Source of the DNA: Nocardioides exalbidus
GTDB lineage: Bacteria > Actinomycetota > Actinomycetes > Propionibacteriales > Nocardioidaceae
Assembly (NCBI RefSeq): GCF_900105585.1
Contig: NZ_FNRT01000002.1
Coordinates: 558,001-622,000 of the forward strand
DNA: 64,000 nucleotides
Direction: 5' to 3'
Shown here: positions 58,420-64,000 of the stretch, one piece after another
How positions within the stretch are numbered: position 1 is the stretch's first letter
Layout: every line of letters starts with the position of its first letter
The notes under the pieces: model-generated
What the model was told of the DNA's origin: nothing
Databases searched by the model: none
What the model saw: only the letters and a program-made list of their open reading frames with translations
Made by a program: the position numbers and the translations under genes

Positions 58420-58499
58420 CGAGTGGGCCTTCCCGAGAGCGTTGAACGCAGTCAAGTTACCCATGACGGAGCGTCTCGAACCAGTGCGTCGGCAAAGCC

Positions 58500-58508
58500 T
58501 GTGGACAA
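58500..58508 (-). promoter_or_regulatory. DnaA-box-like nonamer upstream of the DUF6318 gene
   Basis: TGTGGACAA, the complement of TTGTCCACA, lies 81 nt upstream of the DUF6318 start. It is the fourth exact copy found in intergenic DNA of this window. Confidence 0.4.
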
Positions 58509-58520
58509 ACCGAAATGCGC

Positions 58521-58549
58521 CGAGGGGCGGGCACATGGCCCGCCCCTCG
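58521..58549. terminator. Hairpin terminator after the LysM gene
   Basis: CGAGGGGCGGG and CCCGCCCCTCG form a perfect 11-bp stem around a 7-nt loop, 55 nt past the LysM gene stop on the minus strand. Confidence 0.7.
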
Positions 58550-58603
58550 CCTTCCCCTTGGTCCACCAGCCGGGGTCGAAGCGGCTGATGGAGGCCTCTG
58601 CGC

Positions 58604-58963
58604 CTACTCGGTGACGACCGGGACGCGGAGCTTCTGGCCAGCCGTGAGGCTGGCGGAGTCGAGGGCGTTGAGCCGCTCGATCTGGGTCATCATCCCGCGG
58701 ACGTCACCTTCGGTGGCGATGTCGCTGGCGATGCCCCAGAGGGTGTCGCCGGGGGCGACCTGGACGACCTCGGTCGGCACGGGCTGGCCGGCCGAGTCGG
58801 TGCCGACGGCACCGCCGGCCAGCATGATCGCCACGCCGAGGACGAGGAAGAGCGACGTCAGGAAGACGACGAGCCGGCCACGTCGCGTCAGCCGCACGGT
58901 CGAACGCGGGCGAGCGGTGGCGGGGCTGGCGGTGAAGACCGGAGAAAGGCTGAGGGTGCTCAT
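58604..58963 (-). CDS. LysM-domain membrane protein (YneA-like), SOS-controlled
   Basis: A 119-residue protein. A cytosolic N-terminus is followed by one membrane helix (LVVFLTSLFLVLGVAIMLAG, about residues 31-50). A LysM peptidoglycan-binding domain follows (VVQVAPGDTLWGIASDIATE, then IERLNALDSASLTAGQKLRV). Short LysM proteins beside lexA, such as YneA of Bacillus and related actinobacterial proteins, block cell division during the SOS response. Three LexA boxes in the gap to lexA support the same control here. A role in division arrest is inferred from place and architecture. Confidence 0.8.
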   Translation of the reverse strand: MSTLSLSPVFTASPATARPRSTVRLTRRGRLVVFLTSLFLVLGVAIMLAGGAVGTDSAGQPVPTEVVQVAPGDTLWGIASDIATEGDVRGMMTQIERLNALDSASLTAGQKLRVPVVTE

Positions 58964-59060
58964 GGTGTGGCCTCCTGGGGAAGATCAGCCGGGTGGAAGT
59001 TGTCGGAGGAATGTCTAGCGACAGCCACCGACAGTGGGTGGTTGTCGATCAGACGTTCGA

Positions 59061-59076
59061 TCGAACAGGTGTACGA
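59061..59076. promoter_or_regulatory. SOS box 1 (LysM side)
   Basis: TCGAACAGGTGTACGA matches the actinobacterial LexA box TCGAAC-N4-GTTCGA with one mismatch. It lies in the 311-bp lysM-lexA divergent gap (58964-59274), which contains no gene but at least three such sites. Confidence 0.7.
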
Positions 59077-59112
59077 CGTTAGAGCACGTGTTCGAACGAT
59101 GCAAGACCCCTG

Positions 59113-59128
59113 TTGAACAAATGTTCGG
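59113..59128. promoter_or_regulatory. SOS box 2
   Basis: TTGAACAAATGTTCGG matches TCGAAC-N4-GTTCGA with two mismatches, near the centre of the divergent gap. Confidence 0.6.
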
Positions 59129-59161
59129 CGTGTCGCCACCGGTCTCGCGCGACACGCGGCT

Positions 59162-59177
59162 TCGAACAGATGTTTGA
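59162..59177. promoter_or_regulatory. SOS box 3 (lexA side)
   Basis: TCGAACAGATGTTTGA matches TCGAAC-N4-GTTCGA with one mismatch. It is the box closest to lexA, about 100 nt upstream of the ATG, as expected for autorepression. Confidence 0.72.
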
Positions 59178-59274
59178 TCACGCCCCTCGGTTCGGGCTAC
59201 GGTGCTCGCACAGCCGGCCTGGTCCGGCAGTCGCACCACCAGCCCGTCCAGACATGCGTCGAGAGGTTCCACAG

Positions 59275-59997
59275 ATGGCCAAGTCAGACGACAAGAACGT
59301 CATCGAGATGCCCGACGGTCCCCCGGACGCGACGGGCCTGACCCCGCGCCAGCAGCGCGTGCTCGCGACCATCAAGGACTCCATCGAGTCCAAGGGCTAC
59401 CCGCCGTCGATGCGCGAGATCGGCCAGGCCGTCGGCCTGACCTCCTCCTCGAGCGTCGCCCACCAGCTGCGCGTGCTCGAGAGCAAGGGCTTCCTCAAGC
59501 GCGACCCCAACCGTCCGCGCGCCCTCGAGGTGTTCCTGCCCGAGGTGATGGCCGCCCGTCGCTCGATCTCCAGCGGCGACGAGTCGAGCGTCGACGAGAC
59601 CGGCATCGGCGACGTCTCGCCGACCGCGGTCAACATCCCCGTCGTGGGCCGCATCGCCGCCGGTGGCCCGATCCTCGCCGAGGAGCAGGTCACCGACGTC
59701 TTTCCGCTGCCCAAGCAGCTCGTCGGCGACGGCACGCTCTTCCTCCTCGAGGTCTCCGGTGACTCGATGGTCGACGCGGCCATCTGCAACGGCGACTACG
59801 TCGTCATCCGCCAGGAGCAGACGGCCGAGAACGGCCAGATCGTCGCCGCGATGATCGAGGGCGAGGCCACCGTCAAGACGTTCCAGCGCAAGGACGGCCA
59901 CGTCTGGCTGCTGCCGCACAACACCGCGTACGACCCGATCCCGGGTGACAACGCCACGATCCTCGGCGTTGTGACGGCGGTCCTGCGCAGCATCTGA
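59275..59997 (+). CDS. lexA: SOS repressor LexA
   Basis: A 240-residue repressor. A winged helix ([20 protein letters not shown], then [20 protein letters not shown]) recognises SOS boxes. The self-cleavage site Ala-Gly is in [16 protein letters not shown]. The catalytic Ser is in [17 protein letters not shown], and the Lys in [12 protein letters not shown]. RecA filaments trigger autocleavage after DNA damage, inducing repair genes and the division blocker opposite. The ATG at 59275 has GAGAGG upstream; the N-terminal extension before the helix domain is typical of actinobacteria. Confidence 0.96.
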   Translation: MAKSDDKNVIEMPDGPPDATGLTPRQQRVLATIKDSIESKGYPPSMREIGQAVGLTSSSSVAHQLRVLESKGFLKRDPNRPRALEVFLPEVMAARRSISSGDESSVDETGIGDVSPTAVNIPVVGRIAAGGPILAEEQVTDVFPLPKQLVGDGTLFLLEVSGDSMVDAAICNGDYVVIRQEQTAENGQIVAAMIEGEATVKTFQRKDGHVWLLPHNTAYDPIPGDNATILGVVTAVLRSI

Positions 59998-60000
59998 GCT

Positions 60001-60040
60001 GGGTCTCGACACGGGCGCGGGGCGCCCTGCTCAACCATCG
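60001..60040. repeat. REP-like palindromic repeat, copy 1
   Basis: GGGTCTCGACACGGGCGCGG continues to CTGCTCAACC. It contains an inner hairpin GGGCGC/GCGCCC. The ends (GGTCTCGA and TGCTCAACC) match the dispersed palindromic repeats common in Nocardioides and related genomes. A related copy is at 61341-61386. Confidence 0.55.
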
Positions 60041-60041
60041 C

Positions 60042-60073
60042 ACGGGTGGACACCTCCACGGGTGTCCACCCGT
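60042..60073. terminator. Hairpin terminator after lexA
   Basis: ACGGGTGGACACC and GGTGTCCACCCGT form a perfect 13-bp stem with a 6-nt loop, 45 nt past the lexA stop. Confidence 0.7.
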
Positions 60074-60115
60074 TCGTGCGTTGAAACGGCCGTATCCGCC
60101 GGACACGATGGCCAG

Positions 60116-61333
60116 ATGAGCGCCATCAAGGAGTCGTACGACTACGTCATCGTCGGAGCAGGCGTCACCGCTGCCAGTGCAGTGAAGGGGATCCGGTCCG
60201 GGGACGGGGGCGGCACGATCGCCGTGCTCGGGTCCGAGCCCGCGAGGCCGCTCTACCGCCCGGACCTGTCCAAGGACCTCTGGCTCGACGACGACAAGAC
60301 GCTCGCCGACTCCGACCTGGCCGGCGACCTCGACGAGGACGACGCGGTCGACCTGGTCACCGACACGACCGTGACGGAGATCGATCCGGGCGCGCACGTC
60401 GTACGCCTGGCTGACGGGACGTCGGTGTCCTACGGCAAGCTGCTGCTCGCCACCGGCGCCGAGCCGCGCGTGCTCGGCATCGACCCCGGCCCGCGGGTGG
60501 TCTACTACCGCACGGCCGCGGACTACGAGCGGCTGCGCGCGTTCGCCGGGGAGGGCAGCCACGTCGTGGTCGTCGGCGGTGGCTACATCGGGTCGGAGAT
60601 CACCTCCGCCCTCGTGCAGAACGGCGTGACCGTCACGCTCGTGCTCGACCTCGAGGACGTGCAGGAGCAGATGTTCCCGCGCGCGCTGGCCGCGACGCTG
60701 ACCAAGGCCTTCGCCGACAAGGGCGTCACGATCGTGCACGGCTCGGTCGAGGGTGGGCAGGAGGAGGACGGCGGCGTCCGGATCAGCCTCGAGGACGGCA
60801 CCGACATCACTGCCGACGGCGCGGTCATCGGCGTCGGGGTGCTCCCCCGCACCGGTCTGGCGGACGCTGCGGGGCTCGAGGTCGACAACGGCATCGTCGT
60901 CGACGAGCACCTGCGCACCAGCGCCGAGGACGTGTGGGCCGCGGGCGACGTGGCGGCGTACGACGACGCGCTGCTCGGCCGTCGTCGCGTCGAGCACGTC
61001 GACCACGCCGAGAAGTCCGGTGAGGCCGCCGGCAAGGCCATGACCGGCAGCGACGAGACCTACGACTACACGCCCTTCTTCTGGTCCGACATCCTCGACC
61101 ACGGCTACGAGGCCGTCGGCGAGACGAAGAGCGACCTCGACCTGGTCGAGGACTGGAAGGACGGCGAGGTCGGCACCGGCGTCGTCTACTACCTGAAGTC
61201 CGGGCACGTGCGCGGCGTGCTGCTGTGGAACGTGTGGGACAGCGTCGACCAGGCGCGCGAGCTCATCGCCGAGACCAAGGACGAGCCGGTCGCCGACCCG
61301 GAGGCGCTGCGAGGGCGGATCGCGTTCGGCTGA
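60116..61333 (+). CDS. FAD-dependent NAD(P) oxidoreductase (ferredoxin reductase/AIF-like)
   Basis: A 405-residue flavoprotein. The FAD-binding motif is YDYVIVGAGVTAASAVKGI near the N-terminus, PLYRPDLSKDLWL follows, and ATGAEPRVL ends the first FAD segment. The NAD(P)-binding motif is VVVVGGGYIGSEITSALVQN near residue 155. ADGAVIGVGVLPRTGLADAA and EDVWAAGDVAAYDD close the FAD site. The C-terminal domain (~320-405) fits the AIF/ferredoxin reductase group. Electron partner unknown; no ferredoxin gene is adjacent. The ATG at 60116 is chosen because a start at 60062 lies in the terminator region. Confidence 0.85.
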   Translation: MSAIKESYDYVIVGAGVTAASAVKGIRSGDGGGTIAVLGSEPARPLYRPDLSKDLWLDDDKTLADSDLAGDLDEDDAVDLVTDTTVTEIDPGAHVVRLADGTSVSYGKLLLATGAEPRVLGIDPGPRVVYYRTAADYERLRAFAGEGSHVVVVGGGYIGSEITSALVQNGVTVTLVLDLEDVQEQMFPRALAATLTKAFADKGVTIVHGSVEGGQEEDGGVRISLEDGTDITADGAVIGVGVLPRTGLADAAGLEVDNGIVVDEHLRTSAEDVWAAGDVAAYDDALLGRRRVEHVDHAEKSGEAAGKAMTGSDETYDYTPFFWSDILDHGYEAVGETKSDLDLVEDWKDGEVGTGVVYYLKSGHVRGVLLWNVWDSVDQARELIAETKDEPVADPEALRGRIAFG

Positions 61334-61340
61334 CCGGTCG

Positions 61341-61386
61341 GGGTCTCGATGCGCCTCGTTCGTTCCACGCGGGGCTGCTCAACCGC
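61341..61386. repeat. REP-like palindromic repeat, copy 2
   Basis: GGGTCTCGATGCGCCTCGTT continues to GGGGCTGCTCAACCGCC, the same end sequences as copy 1. The two copies flank the oxidoreductase gene. Confidence 0.5.
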
Positions 61387-61401
61387 CTAGGCTGAGCGGC
61401 G

Positions 61402-62124
61402 ATGTCGCGACCTGATCCCGAGCTGTTCCGCACCCGACCCGGCAACCGGCGCCGGCTCACGCCGCCCGGTGAGGCGGAGCTCGACCGGCTCGCGACCGCC
61501 GGCGAGGAGTCCGGCTGGCTCAGCCCCCTGGCGTACAACCTCACGATCAGCCACTCGCACCGGTTCGTCTGGTACCGCGTGGCGAAGGTCGCCACGCGCA
61601 CGATCCGGCACCACTGCGAGAGCAACGGCGTGGTCCTCGACGTCGACCACGCCATGCGGATCCGCTACCCGTGGGAGTCGTACGCCGACTACTTCACGTT
61701 CGCGTTCGTCCGCGACCCGCTCGACCGCTTCGTGTCGGCGTGGCACGACAAGGTCGTGGACAACAACTACTACGACTTCGACCCGGCGACGCACGCGCGG
61801 ATGCAGGTGATCGAGGAGTTCGCCGCGTGGACCGCGACCCACGACCTCGGCGCGGTGCCGGGCACCGACCAGCACCTGACGCTCCAGAGCCGGATGATCG
61901 ACCTCAACCGCGTCGACTTCGTCGGCCGGCTCGAGACCTTCGACCGCGACTTCGCCGAGGTGTGCGAGCGGATCGGGGCGCCGGCCGTGCCCACCGCTCC
62001 GAAGAACCAGACCGCACCCGGCGGCCGCGACCGCCAGGTGTCGGCCGAGCTGCGCGACCTCGTGGCACGGATGTACCGCCGCGACTACCAGCTCTTCGGC
62101 TACCCGACCGACGTGGAGGCATGA
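61402..62124 (+). CDS. Sulfotransferase family protein
   Basis: A 240-residue protein of the Sulfotransfer_2 group, which transfers sulfate from PAPS to a carbohydrate or similar acceptor. The 5'-phosphosulfate loop is WYRVAKVATRTIRHHCE, and the 3'-phosphate site is FTFAFVRDPLDRFVSAWHDK. DFVGRLETFDRDFAEVCER follows, a common end-motif. No signal peptide or membrane helix, so it acts in the cytoplasm. Its stop overlaps the next start as ATGA, so it is coupled to a DivIVA-like membrane protein. Confidence 0.82.
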   Translation: MSRPDPELFRTRPGNRRRLTPPGEAELDRLATAGEESGWLSPLAYNLTISHSHRFVWYRVAKVATRTIRHHCESNGVVLDVDHAMRIRYPWESYADYFTFAFVRDPLDRFVSAWHDKVVDNNYYDFDPATHARMQVIEEFAAWTATHDLGAVPGTDQHLTLQSRMIDLNRVDFVGRLETFDRDFAEVCERIGAPAVPTAPKNQTAPGGRDRQVSAELRDLVARMYRRDYQLFGYPTDVEA

Positions 62125-62609
62125 TGACGCTCGACCGCCCGCGCTTCTCGACCACCTCGCTGCGCGAGGGCTACGACATGCAGGAGGTCGACCAGGCCAT
62201 CGACCTGATCTTCGAGAACCTCGAGCTCGCCGAGCCGCGCTTCGGCGCCGAGCGGATCACTGACCTGCGCTTCACCCCGGTGCGGCTGCGCCAGGGGTAC
62301 GACATCGGCGAGGTCGACACCTGGCTGGACCTCGCCGCCGCGGAGACCGCCCGACGCGCGTCAGGAGGCGCGCCGCCCGAGCAGGCGCCTCCGGTCCCCG
62401 GACCCGCGCCCGAGGCGCAGCCGCATCCGCAGGCCGCCCCGCAGCCGGTGTCGGCGCCGCAGCCGCAGGCGGCGCCCGCGCGGTCGTCGTACGAGCCGAC
62501 GAGGTCGTCCGCGATCACCGAGGTGAGCTCGGGCGGACCCGCCCTCTACCTGATCCTCGTCGCGATCCTCGTCGTCGTCGGCGTGATCGCCTACGCGCTC
62601 TTCGCCTGA
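62121..62609 (+). CDS. DivIVA-motif membrane protein
   Basis: A 162-residue protein. Two DivIVA-like repeats lie near the N-terminus, FSTTSLREGYDMQEVDQAID (about residues 9-28) and FTPVRLRQGYDIGEVDTWLD (about 50-69). A Pro/Gln/Ala-rich linker follows, and a single C-terminal membrane helix (ALYLILVAILVVVGVIAYAL). The repeat matches the short actinobacterial DivIVA-domain motif. Its tail-anchored layout is unlike full-length Wag31/DivIVA. A role at the cell pole or septum is possible but unproven. It overlaps the sulfotransferase stop and runs 19 nt into the convergent helicase gene. Confidence 0.7.
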   Translation: MMTLDRPRFSTTSLREGYDMQEVDQAIDLIFENLELAEPRFGAERITDLRFTPVRLRQGYDIGEVDTWLDLAAAETARRASGGAPPEQAPPVPGPAPEAQPHPQAAPQPVSAPQPQAAPARSSYEPTRSSAITEVSSGGPALYLILVAILVVVGVIAYALFA

Positions 62610-64000
62610 CCCAGCCTCGACAGCGCCTGGCGCACCAGCGCCGGGTCGGTCGTCGACCACATCGGCGGCAGGGAGGCCTTGAGGAACCGTCCGTAGCGCG
62701 CCGTCTCGAGGCGCGGGTCGAGGACGGCGACGATGCCGCGGTCGGTGGTGGTGCGGATCAGGCGTCCGGCGCCCTGCGCCATCAGCAGCGCGGCGTGGGT
62801 CGCGGCGACCTGCATGAAGCCGTTGCCACCGGCCTGGTCGGCCGCCTTCTGCCGCGCGGACATCAGCGGGTCGTCAGGGCGCGGGAAGGGGATCCGGTCG
62901 ATGATCACGAGCTGGCAGGTGTCGCCCGGGACGTCGAGGCCCTGCCACAGCGACAGCGTGCCGAACAGGCAGGTGTGGGGATCCTCGACGAACTGCTTGG
63001 CGAGCTCGGGAAGCTGCGCGTCGCCCTGCGCGAGCGTGGTCAGGTGGGGCAGCCGGGCACGCACCGCCTCGGCCGCGGTCTCCGCGGCGCGTCGGGACGA
63101 GAACAGCCCGAGCGTGCGACCGTCGAGGGAGTCGACGAGCTCGCAGATCTCGTCGAGCTGCGCCTGTCCGAGGCCGTCGCGGCCGGGCTGCGGCAGGTGG
63201 CGGGCGACGTAGAGGATCGACTGCTGGCCGTAGTCGAAGGGCGAGCCGACGTCGATGCCCTTCCAGGGCAGCGCGTCGTCGGCGTCGGTGGTCGCGACCT
63301 GGTGGCCGATCCGCTCAGTGGGCTTGAGCCCGAGCGAGGTGGCGACCGCGCCGAACTCGCCGCCGAGCATCAACGTGGCGCTGGTGAAGACGACCGTCTT
63401 GTCGGTGAGCAGCTTGTCGCGCATCGGGCCCCAGACCTGGAGCGGCGCGACGTGCAGCCGCGCCGGGAACCGGTCGCGCGCCTCGCCGAGCCACAGCACG
63501 TCGGCCTGCGAGCCGGCGGCCATCCGCTCGGCGTTGACGAACACCTCCTGCACCATGCCCCTGGCCTGGGTGCGCCCGGCATCGCCCTCGCCGCCACCGC
63601 CACCGGACTCGCGGGGGTACGCCGACAGGCAGGCGCGCGCGGCGTCACGGACGAGCACCAGGGCGTCGGACAGCTGCTGCGAGACCTGGTCGATCCGCCC
63701 GGGCGGCGTCGCCTCGAACGCCTCGGCCAGCTGCTGGGCGGCGTCCTCGAGGTCGCCCGCCGGATCGCCGTCCGCGTCGGCGGTCCAGCGGCTCGAGCGC
63801 CGGGCGGCGCGCTCGATGTCGGCGGCCGCGAGCTCGTCGGTCGCGGCCTGGGTGACGCGGGCGGTCAGCTCGTGCGCCTCGTCGATGACGACGGTGTCGT
63901 AGTCGGGGATCATCGGCACCTCCTCGATCGCGTCGATCGCGAGGAGCGAGTGGTTGGTGACGATCAGGTGGCTGCGCTGCGCCTTCTCACGCGCGAGCTC
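62591..64000 (-). CDS. DinG-family ATP-dependent helicase, 5' end outside window
   Basis: Only the last 469 residues are in the window; the frame is open to its end. It shows SHLIVTNHSLLAIDAIE, the DEAH box YDTVVIDEAHELTARV, VVFTSATLMLGG, LGLFSSRRAAETAAEAV, GTLSLWQGLDVPGDTCQLVI and IDRIPFPRPDDPLMSARQ, and ends with GAGRLIRTTTDRGIVAVLDP. This is the XPD/DinG group of SF2 helicases, which unwind R-loops and forked DNA. The Walker A motif lies beyond the edge. The four Fe-S Cys residues of DinG are not seen in the visible part. Confidence 0.85.
   Translation of the reverse strand, partial: ELAREKAQRSHLIVTNHSLLAIDAIEEVPMIPDYDTVVIDEAHELTARVTQAATDELAAADIERAARRSSRWTADADGDPAGDLEDAAQQLAEAFEATPPGRIDQVSQQLSDALVLVRDAARACLSAYPRESGGGGGEGDAGRTQARGMVQEVFVNAERMAAGSQADVLWLGEARDRFPARLHVAPLQVWGPMRDKLLTDKTVVFTSATLMLGGEFGAVATSLGLKPTERIGHQVATTDADDALPWKGIDVGSPFDYGQQSILYVARHLPQPGRDGLGQAQLDEICELVDSLDGRTLGLFSSRRAAETAAEAVRARLPHLTTLAQGDAQLPELAKQFVEDPHTCLFGTLSLWQGLDVPGDTCQLVIIDRIPFPRPDDPLMSARQKAADQAGGNGFMQVAATHAALLMAQGAGRLIRTTTDRGIVAVLDPRLETARYGRFLKASLPPMWSTTDPALVRQALSRLGQAKSA

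Noticed and set aside
59085..59096. GTGTTCGAACGA as a further SOS box
   Set aside because: The palindrome is GTTCGAAC without the 4-nt spacer of the actinobacterial LexA box, so it was not counted with the three real candidates.
1..64000. CRISPR array or rRNA/tRNA genes
   Set aside because: No regularly spaced direct repeats and no conserved rRNA or tRNA sequence noticed on either strand.

Overview
The window is high-G+C actinobacterial DNA. Gene content (a mycobacterial-type SOS box at lexA, NrdR plus B12-dependent NrdJ, WXG100-like proteins, DUF2237, DUF6318, a DinB/DUF664 protein, a GH64 glucanase) fits a Nocardioides-like member of the Nocardioidaceae. That placement is inferred from gene families, not from a marker search. 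No rRNA, tRNA, CRISPR array or integrase was seen.

Layout. 1-7816: end of an acyl-ACP desaturase, DUF2237, AIM24, an Fe-S photolyase/cryptochrome, a small Tudor-like protein, a cupin-type XRE regulator facing an unusual flavin reductase-methyltransferase fusion, TspO, and a gluconate permease/kinase pair. 7978-10338: a type VII secretion-style polymorphic toxin locus (two WXG-like proteins, a large toxin, a HEAT-like immunity protein). 10413-14701: a three-gene catabolic operon (SDR, saccharopine-dehydrogenase-like, acyl-CoA ligase) facing a TetR regulator across a tandem operator. 14791-17849: Dps, a secreted beta-1,3-glucanase under a LacI-type operator, a small conserved protein and a MOSC protein. 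17872-21251: PepSY lipoprotein, then a four-gene operon with 4-nt overlaps at every junction (EspC-like, WXG, YbaB-like, lipoprotein). 21334-31508: DinB, a beta-lactamase-like hydrolase, a P-loop kinase coupled to a large SF2 helicase, a PIN/RHH toxin-antitoxin pair, an unknown 416-residue protein, a truncated EEP nuclease, an MFS transporter with MerR regulator, and an excalibur protein. 31647-36420: a large secreted subtilase facing a TrmB/LuxR-type regulator.

36601-52813 is the most notable block: a defence island. It holds a plus-strand HNH nuclease fused to a DGQHR (DndB-like) domain, a decayed IS21 transposase remnant, and seven minus-strand genes: Dcm-type methylase, Vsr, EcoRII-like endonuclease, a 1586-residue GHKL ATPase-SF2 helicase, a UvrD-like helicase, and DISARM-type DrmA and DrmB. 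The four helicase/DUF1998 genes overlap end to end. The canonical DISARM gene drmC is not seen, so this looks like a restriction-modification system combined with a variant DISARM core.

52928-64000 returns to housekeeping DNA: nrdR-nrdJ with two NrdR-box-like sites 31 bp apart and two DnaA boxes upstream, a membrane protein, a PKD-like secreted protein with a DUF6318 lipoprotein, LysM and lexA facing each other across three SOS boxes, a FAD oxidoreductase between two REP-like repeats, a sulfotransferase coupled to a DivIVA-like membrane protein, and the 3' part of a DinG-type helicase gene running off the end.
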